Assembly: GCA_033296885.1 (NCBI GenBank) | Contig: MU863890.1 | Span: forward strand, 310,001-374,000 | DNA length: 64,000 nucleotides | Origin: Triangularia verruculosa | Taxonomy: Eukaryota; Ascomycota; Sordariomycetes; Sordariales; Podosporaceae | Direction: 5' to 3' | Shown: piece by piece, positions 32,841 to 42,189 of the stretch | Layout of the letters: the number at the start of each line of letters is the position of its first letter | How positions within the stretch are numbered: the stretch's first letter is position 1 | The notes under the pieces: model-generated | What the model was told of the DNA's origin: nothing | The model's database searches: none | The model's input: only the letters and a program-made list of their open reading frames with translations | Made by a program: the position numbers and the translations under genes

Positions 32841-33571
32841 CCCCGATAAGTAATCACATGGTCCTTCGCACTTTAGCAGCTCAACACAGAAATAGGTCCG
32901 TGGAAGTTGCCACGACAGCGCGGTGGAGTGTAAAAGACAGGAAATCTCATGTGAAGAGGGGCGAAGCTATCAGACTGTTCCAGGAAACCAAGCCCTTTCT
33001 TTAGGGACATGACACCTCACGTACGGTTGGTGACTAGACTGTTGCTACAGAAGCTTCCGCTTATGACGGCTATTCCCTGACCTAGGAAGGAGTATACAGT
33101 GAAACTTCTAACTAAGGTACCTGTAATATTGAGCTCCAGGTTCTATCTCTACATCAAAACGCCGCTAGTGGGACTGGTCTGGTTCACAGCGACCAGAGGT
33201 CTGAGAATGGCACCATTACATCTGCTTCGTAGTCCCAATCAAAACTCCATAAATCCATTCTGAAATAACAGTCTATACTCTAGTAACCTTCCTATCTGTC
33301 CAGTAGCTTATATGAATCACTCCCAATTTCATAATCCCTCCTGATTCCTGCACAGCAGAAAAAAAGGGGTAATGTAAACAAACCAACCAATCAAAATAAA
33401 CCAAACTCTCCAAACACAAAAGCATCTCAGTCACTCTTTGCCCAATTATTATCCGCAACCAAAATGATCAATCCAGCTAATCTCGCAAATCACACCTCCC
33501 CCATCGTCCAAAAAACAAAAAAAAAACGAACTCTGCTTATGCCCACCACTACCACGCTTCCTCTCACTTTC
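32841..33571. other. Intergenic between genes D and E
   Basis: Holds the far upstream of gene D and the 3' flank of gene E, with the plus-strand form GTAAACAAACC of the TTTGTTTAC element at about 33372-33383 and a following GGAATCAGG-like block. No gene seen. Confidence 0.5.
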
Positions 33572-34723
33572 TCAAAATTCCCTGCTCTTCTTCTTGCGAA
33601 TCTCACCACCATTACCATCGCTGCCACCACTCTCTTCGCTCCTCTTCCGTTTGCCTTGACCGCTCTCATCATCATCCGCCTCGCGACCGCCCAGATCAGA
33701 GAGTGAAGGCTGAGCAGCCAGGCGGCTACGGTCCATGTACACCTGGCTAGGATTCTGCTGCTGGCTCGTCATGTACTGCTGGTTCGTCATGCCCTGCTGG
33801 TCCGTCATATACGGCTGGTCCGTCATGTACGGCTGGCTCGCCATATACGGCTGGCTCCTCATATACGGCTGCCCTTGTCCATAGCGCGGCTGATGGCGCT
33901 CGTACGTTCCGCTGTCAGTCAGGTGCCATCCGTAACCCGGTGTGGCAGAATCGGGTCCGGCAGTGGCGGTCATGGACATGCCTGACATTCCAGTGGTGAT
34001 GGCTGATAACTGATCTGCCACAGCTTCAGTGATAGGCTGATTAGGAGGTAGATTAGAACCCGACTGGCGAGAAGAAGGGGCTTGGCGAGAAGAAGGGGGC
34101 TTGCGGGAAGAAGGGGCCAGCTGCCGAGAAGAAGGGGCTTCTTCGAGAGGAGTTCGCTCAGAACGAGAGGGCTGCTCAGTTGGAGGAGGCGGCTGAGGTA
34201 GAATACGCCGAAAACCAGGCATATTCAGCGGGGGAACCTTTCTCTGTTTTTCCAGCTCTTTCGCCTCTTTCACCAGCGCTTTCGCTTTCCGTTTTTCCTC
34301 TCTCTCTTTGGCATTTTCCTCACTCCATTTGCGTTGATCCTCACTCAATATGCGTTGATCCTCTATCTCTTTGAGTCTTTTCTTTCTCTCTTTCTGCCCC
34401 TCGCCTTGCTGTTTCTTGAGAATCTCTTGAGCTTTGTTCCATTGCTCATCCTGCTGGGGGATGTGGTACTCGTGGAACCATGTCGTAGGAGATGCTTCTT
34501 CAGTGGCCGGCAGGGCCTGTCCACCATCCTCGCTCTGACTCGCGGCCCCCTGAGACTGGCCTTTCTTTGGCTTTGCGGGAGGGCGGGGTGCAGCGGCAGG
34601 ACGGGGTGTACCTTTGCATTTAGGACATCTTTTCTGGGGCCAATTCTCGGTTCTTGTGAACTTTTTTTTGCAGGTCCAACATTTATCCTCAATACCCTTG
34701 GGGCCTCCTGCTGGACCGGACAT
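33572..34723 (-). CDS. Zinc-ribbon/disordered protein E
   Basis: Single exon, 383 aa, ATG at 34723. Residues 15-36 are C-W-T-C-x14-C-P-K-C. Then come an Ala/Pro/Lys linker, a strongly charged Lys/Glu/Arg helix (about 95-175, probably coiled coil), and a Ser-rich repeat block (APSSRQ, PPSSRK and related). The motif LSAITTGMSGMSMTATAGP lies at about 34010-33950. A run of six-residue repeats of the QPYMTD type (33755-33875) and a basic tail containing KRKRSEE and KKKSRE, which looks like a nuclear localisation signal, follow. Function unknown. With its intact frame, TATA box and module this is the best-preserved member of the family. Confidence 0.8.
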   Translation of the reverse strand: MSGPAGGPKGIEDKCWTCKKKFTRTENWPQKRCPKCKGTPRPAAAPRPPAKPKKGQSQGAASQSEDGGQALPATEEASPTTWFHEYHIPQQDEQWNKAQEILKKQQGEGQKERKKRLKEIEDQRILSEDQRKWSEENAKEREEKRKAKALVKEAKELEKQRKVPPLNMPGFRRILPQPPPPTEQPSRSERTPLEEAPSSRQLAPSSRKPPSSRQAPSSRQSGSNLPPNQPITEAVADQLSAITTGMSGMSMTATAGPDSATPGYGWHLTDSGTYERHQPRYGQGQPYMRSQPYMASQPYMTDQPYMTDQQGMTNQQYMTSQQQNPSQVYMDRSRLAAQPSLSDLGGREADDDESGQGKRKRSEESGGSDGNGGEIRKKKSREF

Positions 34724-34913
34724 TATGAACAACGAATGGGGTGAGGATGAGCTGGCAGTCTTGGTTTATATGTATGTGGAGATGTAGAGGCTGATTGTTT
34801 GGTAGGTAGTTTTGCTGTGCCTTGCGTACGAAAGTTTTGCTTTAGTGAGAGAGATGTTACTGATGAGTGGCGTAGAGAGCAAGAGGAACTCCAAAACTAC
34901 TTGGGTAACGAGG

Positions 34914-34921
34914 TATATATA
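34914..34921 (-). promoter_or_regulatory. TATA box of gene E
   Basis: TATATATA, about 190 bases upstream of the ATG at 34723 and 80 bases from the conserved module. Confidence 0.55.
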
Positions 34922-34995
34922 CAATCCCATTCGTAGAACTTCCAGCCCATCACTTGGGGCTTGTTGCTGTCATGACAACACGCTCGCCTGCCGCG

Positions 34996-35092
34996 TGAAC
35001 AGAAGTGAGAACAAGAAAGTCACGATGGTTAAGGTCCTCCCGGCCGTACTTGTGGGAAAGAATCGGGACGTGGTTGGAGTCTACAAACGCGC
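34996..35092 (-). promoter_or_regulatory. Conserved upstream module of gene E
   Basis: Plus-strand order: GTGAACAGAAGTGAGAACAAG (34995-35015), TCACGATGG (35020-35028), CCCGGCCGTAC (35039-35049), ACAAACGCG (35083-35091). Same block order as upstream of genes B, C and D; more diverged in the first block. Confidence 0.65.
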
Positions 35093-35707
35093 AAAAGAAT
35101 GACCGTACCTATCGTATTCTTGTCTTGACAAAGCTGGGGCTGGTAATGTGCCACCGATTAACGTACCTAGGTAGTGAGCCCTCAGACATGAAACAGAGGA
35201 CTGCTGGCGGATGGTAGAACTGTCAGAAAGTTTAGACCCGATGACCGCTTACGTGCGAATTGAGCCATGATAGTAGATGCCAATTCGCATGAAAGACTTG
35301 CCCTTCAAGAAACCCGAGCTGCAGAAGTCATTGCCATTTACCTACGATTCACATGGACACGGGACTTTCACTGAGATGCAAGATAAAACGGTGACATAGG
35401 TACTCCCGAGCTATGTGGCTCTCACATTCCATTCTCCCTCTTGAACCCTATTGCTAATGCTACTTGCTGCCTGCCCGCCCCATCCTGTCAATGCATATGT
35501 TTACTTCGGCATGCCACAGAGCCCATCTTCACCGGTCTCTTGCAAGGTTCTTGCTGTACTCTTTCACCTCGGATTCATCATCGGCATAATACATTAGATC
35601 GCTCTCGACTGCCGACTTATGAGCAGACCAGAAGTTTCCTGTAAGCTGAATAATGGGCAATTTCACCCATCCATTCTCGCCACCTCGATTATTAGCGTAA
35701 CCGATCC
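35093..35707. other. Intergenic between genes E and F
   Basis: Distal upstream of gene E and 3' flank of gene F. No convincing frame or repeat recognised. Confidence 0.45.
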
Positions 35708-36104
35708 TCACGCCATATTTATGTTGTGAACAGTGCAGTCCTCAGTGGTGATGAATCTCGTGCAATCCCAAAAGCCGCACGTCTCGGCCGCAATTGTAGT
35801 CCAAGTACGACAAGCGGGGCAAACTTTGGCTATAGGAGTAGGGTCGTTCCTGAATTGACGACGTGCATAAAGTCAGAGAAGTTTTGTAGTTGGCGGCGGT
35901 TGGAAATAACGCTTACCAGTCTGCAGGTCGTGCATCTGGCAGGAACTGTTTCAGGTTGTAAACAGGATAGCCGCGTCTATAATGTTTATCGTACATTTCG
36001 GGGGCCTTGAGATATTCAACAGTGAAACATGGTGCTTTTGAAGGTGGTAAATGTATGGTAATGCTGCACGTTGAAGTTGCAAGCGTTGGAAAGGGTGTCT
36101 GCAA
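35708..36104 (-). CDS. Small zinc-knuckle protein F (two exons)
   Basis: Exon 1 36104-35917, intron 35916-35850 (GTAAGC...CTGAC...CAG, 67 nt, phase 2), exon 2 35849-35708 ending in TGA; 109 aa. Exon 1 encodes a Pro/Ser-rich start and a Tyr-rich segment (EMYDKHYRRGYPVYNL); exon 2 encodes VCPAC-x10-C-x4-C, a zinc-knuckle pattern like the N termini of the neighbouring family 2 genes but here C-terminal, followed by another Cys near the end. Neither exon alone would be called a gene; joining them gives one continuous protein, which supports the splice. Family membership is inferred from location, Cys pattern and a nearby GCGGCCGCAAG element. Confidence 0.6.
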
Positions 36105-36194
36105 GGGGTGTGTGTGGACAGTTTAATACATGAAAACTAGGGTGAATTGACCATTTCAAAGCCTGCTGACTGCAAAATTCGAAACAGGGTGTCG

Positions 36195-36233
36195 GCAGCA
36201 CGCAAAGTGAGACACTTTGCTGCGGCCGCAAGA
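36195..36233 (-). promoter_or_regulatory. GGCCG-type element upstream of gene F
   Basis: TGCGGCCGCAAG at 36221-36232, about 120 bases from the ATG of gene F, with GAAACAGGGTG at about 36181. It resembles the core of the modules upstream of genes B-E, but sits closer to the start and lacks the full block order. Confidence 0.4.
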
Positions 36234-37074
36234 GTTTGGGCGGGTATCAGATGAATAAGAACCTGGGAGGATATTTAGCATTGTCATCTGCAGCCTCAGA
36301 AGAATGTTGAAGGAGTGAACGTGAGCTATAGACCACAGGCGGTATACTACTCGTTCACTGGCAGCCCTAGTTAACAGTTCATTAATCGATAATTCGCTGA
36401 GAGATTTAATTATGAAGGCTTATGAGGAATGTTATAAACTATGTATAGTGTGATTGAGTCGCAGATGTTCCGTAAAGAGTACCATGACCACTCGTTGTTT
36501 CAAGTAAAAATATTCCACAGCCAGGGCTCCAACAATAAGAAGTGCGAGAGTAGTGTGAATAAAAACTGTCTCGCTATCTAGCATCACTTCAAAAAAGACA
36601 TCTCCCCGCACAAGTCAAGTAGCCCAAAGAATTCAATGTTCATTTATATCAAAAATACTATGCTCTATTAAAAGCTCAATCTCTTGGCGCCAGCCCATTG
36701 TTTATTAACTTCATCGCACACAACAGACTCTACCCCTGAGTTCCGATCAACAAAAAAAGGGGCAATGTAAACAAACAAACAATCCAAACCAAATCAAGTC
36801 TACTAAAAACAAAACACATCCCTTTCAACTTCCAATCTGAATGATCAGCCCAGCTGATCCCTAATTTCCAAAAACTTGAATGCCACTACCCACAAAATCA
36901 TTCTTATGCCCCTACCGCACCTGTCTTCCTGTCACTGCCAGGCATTCTTTCTCCGAATACCCGTATCACCACCGTCACCAATATTCTGTTTACCCCTCCT
37001 CCCACTACCCCAGCCCCGACCTCTTCCTCCTCCTCCTCTTCCGGGGCACGCCGAGAAGATCTTTGGTTGAAGCC
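36234..37074. other. Intergenic, 3' flank of gene G
   Basis: AT-rich spacer. At 36731-36785 the minus strand carries the family 3'-flank sequence TTTGTTTACATTGCCCC followed by TTGATCGGAACTCAGGGG, nearly the same as at 8356-8405 downstream of gene A. No gene seen. Confidence 0.6.
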
Positions 37075-38003
37075 CTAGTGGGGGGGATAATACCCTCCGT
37101 AATAGGGGTCGCCGCCACTCGAAAGTTGCTGGTAGGGATCAGTGGAATAAGTGTACCCTTCATCAGTGGGCTCATCCGGGTAAGTCTGGGTTTGACCAGA
37201 AGGTTGACCAGCAGTCATGTGACCCCCATACCCGCCGCCCGAAGACTGATAAATCTGGCTAGATGAGGCACCGTATCCTCCGCTCTGATCCCCTCCGTAA
37301 TACCCGCTTAAGCCCCCGTGATACCCGCTTTGATCCCCCCATAGTACCCAGAGCCAGTATCGGAGTAGGTTTGGCTGGAAACTGCAGAGGTCATCGACAT
37401 GCCTGACATGCCTGTGGTTACGGCTGACATGTCCACTGGGCCGGCGTAGTAAGTGGCATGGGGGTCGGAATACTGCTGCTGCTGCTGTTTCTGCTGCTGT
37501 TCAGATATCATCGCTGACGCCGCTTGTGGCCGAAAAGAAATGTCAGCCTGAGACAGGGCGTGATATCAGTTCTCGTTGTAGCTTACCTTGCACTGTTTGA
37601 ACTCCTTCTTATTGTTTTCTAGGTCGTCTATGCTTTGTGAGTATGCGCTGTAACCTGTCGGGGTCGGTTCCCCGGCAGCTTGCCTGAGAAGCCTTGCCTG
37701 CTTGTTGGCTTCAGCAATCATGGCATAGCCCTGCCTGTCCATTTCAGTTTCCTGTTCACCGGTGTATTCGTTGTCCAATGCATAGGGCAGCCCGGCGTCG
37801 TGAATATTGGGGCCGGCCGTTAGCAGGTAAGATAAGTCGGGTTCCTGCTGCTGCTCGGAAGAGTGCTGTATCTCCTTTCCTTTTCTGCTGCTGCCTCCCT
37901 CTCCTCGGCAATGGCGACACTTGGAGTGTCCGGCATTCAAATCTTCGGCTCCGAGGATCCTCATGCACCTCGAGCCCTGGCACTGGACCGTGATCGTGGA
38001 CAT
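37075..38003 (-). pseudogene. Zinc-ribbon protein G, one-base frameshift in a G run
   Basis: Exon 1 38003-37588 with C-x4-C-x15-C-x2-C at residues 8-32, a Ser/Gln/Lys part and a short helical segment. The frame meets a stop soon after a GTAAGC donor at 37587; a 39-nt intron (37587-37549, CTGAT, CAG) joins it in frame to a Gln run and MSAVTTGMSGMSMTS. The frame then breaks at a C6 run on the plus strand (37335-37340). One more G on the coding strand would restore the SGYYGGDQSG-type repeats that continue to a TAG at 37077-37075; as written the protein ends at 37308. The C-terminal part aligns with gene A at 7.9-8.1 kb. It is a real lesion or a homopolymer error in the assembly. The 39-nt intron is unusually short. 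Confidence 0.65.
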
Positions 38004-38152
38004 TCCGAAGCTGAAGTAGGTGAGTTCGTGGGTATCGATGGTAAGGTTTATTTGGCAAAGTAAAGCCTTTGTATCGATGTCTTTTGGGCTAGCTGTTGCT
38101 AGTGAGTGATGGAGAGAGGAAGGGAAGCTTCAAATCTACGTTGTTAGCAGAG

Positions 38153-38160
38153 TATATATA
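38153..38160 (-). promoter_or_regulatory. TATA box of gene G
   Basis: TATATATA 150 bases upstream of the ATG at 38003. Confidence 0.55.
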
Positions 38161-38244
38161 CCCGCCGAGGCTGATAATCGTCGACCTGCTGGCTGATAAC
38201 ATGATTGTGCTACTGTCAAAGAATCGCAACCCCCTGTATCATCA

Positions 38245-38600
38245 GGACACTCTGAAGCAAAACGCGAGAAGGGGCAATTGTCGCTATCGAGATTCGGGGC
38301 CCTTGTGGCCGGTAGTATCCGGTGCGTGCGCTTTGAACTTGTCAGCTGTTATTTGAGCTCCGAGTAGGTTCGAGACCTCCTGGTGCCAACCTCTGAGGTC
38401 AGAGGGAGAATACAGTGGACGCCAACTACGGCGATTGCTGACATCGTGATCGAGTGAACAGGGCCGCCTGCGCGTATCTTGAAACAAGATAAGGACAACG
38501 GTAGATTCCAGGCAAGCGGCAAAGGGCTCACTTGCGGCCGCAAGGTTTCCTGACGTAGTCAGATGACATGATGAGGAAGGTAGACATATGCTTTCATCTG
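38245..38600 (-). promoter_or_regulatory. Extended upstream module of gene G
   Basis: Contains ACTCTGAAGCAAAACGCGAGAAGGGG (38249-38274), GTGGCCGGTA (38304-38313), CCTGCGCGTATCTTGAAACAA (38467-38487) and CTTGCGGCCGCAAG (38531-38544). On the minus strand the distal 150 bases align with 6328-6460 upstream of gene A, including a shared 21-base TTGTTTCAAGATACGCGCAGG. The two promoters are therefore duplicates although the genes are 31 kb apart and on opposite strands. Confidence 0.75.
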
Positions 38601-39368
38601 AAGTAGCCTTCATGCCACCACATAAGGCTGACACCGATGTCGCAGTCATAAACAAAGAAGCCAACATGGATTGGTTGGAAGCCCCAGGTGGCTCTCTTTA
38701 TGTAAATATTGGCTACATGTTGGACAGGCAGCAAAGTGAGGAATCGCAATAACCTTTGACTCTGAATCGTTGCTGATACCAGCACACCGTGGATGTGGAA
38801 ACTGGCACTATCAAACAGGAATAAGTTTAACTAACCTGCAGCTAATAGCCGCTACCGCTACCGCACGTTGAGGAAGATCAGAGACCCAACATGTTTGAGA
38901 TTTCTGAAGCTTGAAACTAGGGACACAATCACCTTACCTTTACGGCCATAGACCCTTTGGCAATATCAGATGGCAAAGACAGATGAGCATGTGTGAATCC
39001 GCAACCAACAGGGAGGAGCAACCAACAGGGAAAGCAACCAAGGTCGAGACGGATAGAGATGAAAGAAATAACCCAACATATCGCTCCCACACAAGGCCTG
39101 CAACTGTAACAATGCAAAAGTAAATTCTATGCCAATATCAAGCATCTAGCCAACTGCTCAAAGCTACACGAAACCCCCTTTACCGGCAAAAAGAAGTCAT
39201 AACACTTAGGTCCTAGGAAACAAAGCAATCCCCAAGAAACCACCATCCCAAGCAACATCCCCATCCCATGATATCATAAAACCATAAAACACAACTCGCC
39301 ATCACCCTAAAACACAAAACCAACAAGACCACCTTCTCCAACCCCCTTGCTGTCAAAAAACCAAAAGC
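38601..39368. other. Intergenic, right edge of the family 2 cluster
   Basis: The first part may still belong to the duplicated upstream region of gene G; the rest is the 3' side of the convergent-facing housekeeping gene. No gene seen. Confidence 0.45.
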
Positions 39369-40925
39369 CTACCGCCCAGTGATATACCCATACCCATAAC
39401 CCCAGCCAAAGCCAACCAGGGCAACCAGCAAGACCAGACTCCAGAACGTAGACGAGTTCTTAACCTCTTCCCTTCCCCTCTCACTCACCCTCCTCCCCTC
39501 CGTCCTCCGCCTAACCCTAGTAAGCGGACACTCCCCCTTGATCTTGACTGGTTGTCGCCCCCACTCCCCATCCTCTTGTACAGCCTCCGTTCTCACCGTC
39601 ACTGACTTGGCCCCCTTCCTCCCCTGCTGAATAACCGCATTCTCCACCCCAAACCTCACCACCTTGACCCCCGGATCCTGTTCTAGTGCTGGGGACTTCA
39701 TCTTGCCAACCGAGGTCTTCTCCACCAACTCCATCGCAGACGTAATCGTCCCATGAGCATGCAACCCACTGGTACTCGTCTCCGCCGTGGCCGGTGACGA
39801 TGATGTATTCAGGCTTTCCATGCTCCCTGAGCTTCGCCTCCTCCGCCTTGCAACCCCCTCACCAATCAAACTCGGAGGCGGAGAAGACCCCGAAAACGTC
39901 GCCTTCCTCAACGTCCTCAACCCCCTCTCCTTCGCAACCGCCACACTATCCCTCAACCTCCCCACCGCCACCCTCGGCACCAACATACTCGCCCACCCAT
40001 CCAGACTCCCACCAGGCGACATCCCCCCATCCCCATCCCCAACAACCCCCTCATTGTCAAACAACTGATCTAACTGCCCCACAATCCCCAACATCACATC
40101 AAAAATACAAACCCCCTCCCTCACCACATGATCCCTCTCCCCCCCCGTCAACAACCCCTCCAGCTCAAGCAACCGCGTCTTAAACTCAGTCTTGATCTCC
40201 TCCCCCTCAAGCGGAGTCGCAAACCGAAAAAACCTCAACGGCAACCCATCATCCTTCACCCTCACTGGCTCCCTACACCCCCTCCCAAGCACCTCATCAC
40301 ACCCCCTCCCCCAAAACCCCTCCCCCGCCGCCTCCAGACAAGAAGCCAAAAACCTCCCCCCACTAAACAGCGCCATATACAGCACCCAAGCATACGCAAT
40401 CACCACCTCGGGCTGCTTCCCAATATTCCCATAAACATGCCTCACAAACTCCCCCAGCCTCCCCCTCCCCCTCACAACCTCCAATTGCTCCTCCAGTTCC
40501 TCCTCTGACCACCCCGACATGGCACGTATATCCGCCTTTATACTCTCGCTCCGTGCCATGCCTTCGATCTTGAGCTCTCGGAGAACAGTGCAGATCCTCT
40601 CTCCTTTCCCATCGCTTGTTGTTGTTGGGTCGGCGGTGCCAAAGGGGAATAAAGGGAGTCCTTGGGTAGCGTCTGACAAGAGGAGGGTGGAAGCCGTGGT
40701 TTTTTCTAGGTTTTCGTGCGAGGCGAGGATGTTGTCCCAGGCGGATTCAAAGGCGATGTAGATGGGGGCGATGTGCAGGAGGCCGGTGAGGTAGGGGGTT
40801 GGGTTGCATGCCCGGGGCGGGACGGACAGTGGGAGGCGGAGGAGGATGGATTTGTTTAGTTTGATGTGCTGGGGCCGGGTGGCCGTGTTGATGCTGTCGC
40901 CTAGGTGGGGGAGGGAGGTGGCCAT
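39369..40925 (-). CDS. Heme-oxygenase-like protein with C-terminal membrane anchor
   Basis: Single exon, 518 aa, ATG at 40925. The N-terminal about 290 residues are helical and start with a heme-oxygenase-like pattern (LNKSILLRLPL, then GLLHIAPIYIAFESAW); FVRHVYGNIG and AYAWVLYMALFSGGRFL fit the distal helix region with its Gly-rich turn. A long disordered Ser/Arg-rich segment follows, and the last about 25 residues are a hydrophobic anchor (WSLVLLVALVGFGWGYGYGYI). Family members either degrade heme or have lost catalysis; the proximal His is not certain here, so enzymatic activity is open. The first about 380 nt use C-ending and the rest G-ending codons. Confidence 0.7.
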   Translation of the reverse strand: MATSLPHLGDSINTATRPQHIKLNKSILLRLPLSVPPRACNPTPYLTGLLHIAPIYIAFESAWDNILASHENLEKTTASTLLLSDATQGLPLFPFGTADPTTTSDGKGERICTVLRELKIEGMARSESIKADIRAMSGWSEEELEEQLEVVRGRGRLGEFVRHVYGNIGKQPEVVIAYAWVLYMALFSGGRFLASCLEAAGEGFWGRGCDEVLGRGCREPVRVKDDGLPLRFFRFATPLEGEEIKTEFKTRLLELEGLLTGGERDHVVREGVCIFDVMLGIVGQLDQLFDNEGVVGDGDGGMSPGGSLDGWASMLVPRVAVGRLRDSVAVAKERGLRTLRKATFSGSSPPPSLIGEGVARRRRRSSGSMESLNTSSSPATAETSTSGLHAHGTITSAMELVEKTSVGKMKSPALEQDPGVKVVRFGVENAVIQQGRKGAKSVTVRTEAVQEDGEWGRQPVKIKGECPLTRVRRRTEGRRVSERGREEVKNSSTFWSLVLLVALVGFGWGYGYGYITGR

Positions 40926-42189
40926 GGTGATGTTGGGTGGTGGCGGTGACGAGGGAGGTTACACCACAACCAGCCGTGTCTTGCCCAAAGATCAGATATC
41001 CAAAAAGATTGTCAAGGAATACAAGTTCGTGTCGAGACAACTAGTCGAGTGGGTAAAGTGGCCGCGGTAGGTGAGCTGGTGAAAGATGTGTCAACCGTTA
41101 AGACCGTTGAACCGTTGGAGCCCAAACTCCCGAGACTTGAGGGATTCGACGACTCGAAGATTGACGGCGCCCGTTGAATCTGATCCGCTCAGTCCAACGA
41201 CACTAGCTCCCAAGAAACAAAAATATACCAGCCAAAAAACGGTAAAGAATAACAATAGGTGTCAACAGCCTTAAGAAATCCTCTCTTTCTCTCAACAACG
41301 AGAGAAATCTCCCAAGATAAGAAATGATCGAATCCAAAAGAACCCCCCCCCCCCTGCACAAAACCGGTGACTCGAGAAAAGCGGAAAGAAGCAACCTAAT
41401 CACACAAACAGAAGCAACGAGGGGGTGGGCAGATGACCCAGCCTCGACGACGACAGGCACACTCGAGGCAGCCGTTAGGTACCTAGTCACAAGTTCGTTG
41501 GGATGTGGAAGGTGGAAATTTGTGTGTGTAGAGACAAAAAGAAAACACCTCAACACAGGCAGAAAAGAAGCTAGCAACCTCGTCTGGTCAAACCTTGAAT
41601 GTTTTCTTCCTTCTTGTCTTATCTAAGAGACCAAAAACACTACAACTGAGAGGGATGTAACCAACCCTTCTCGCCCATCGCCCATCGCGATCGGTGTAAA
41701 TCGATAACGTGGATCCCTTGACATGCAGGTGGTAGGTAGTGGCAACCATGACGCCTCGCCCGCCTTGGTCAAGGTATGTACCCCATTCACCCGCTCGCAG
41801 ACCAGCCGGTGTGAACATGTGATTGTTGGTATCGTTTTGCTTCTTCCCCTTCCGTATCAGGTAGTCCAGTCCTCAAATACATCACGAACCGCTGGCCCCA
41901 ATCGGAACATCTCAAGACATTTCGCATGCAGGTAAGCGATCCGTGCGCCATGCAAATACCCGCTGATCGGTTCCAAACCCTTGGTCCCTAGTTTTCTTAT
42001 TCTCACCTACACAAGACACCCCAATCAGTGTGAATGATGAATTATTATTCCACCACATCTATCCCCCATCCCTCGCTTCTGTTGTTATAGGTAGGAATAT
42101 GCAAAACGCCCTGCGATGCTCAAGAAAGATACACTGCTCCCAAAAAGTCCCAAAGTCCAAAATATGTACAACACTCCAAACAAGATGTC
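40926..42189. other. Intergenic
   Basis: 1.26 kb between two minus-strand genes: 5' region of the heme-oxygenase-like gene and 3' flank of the transporter gene. A C run lies at 41345-41354. No gene seen. Confidence 0.5.

Noticed and set aside
40128..40508. Pro/Gln/Leu-rich plus-strand frame opposite the heme-oxygenase-like gene
   Set aside because: Antisense shadow due to strong GC skew.
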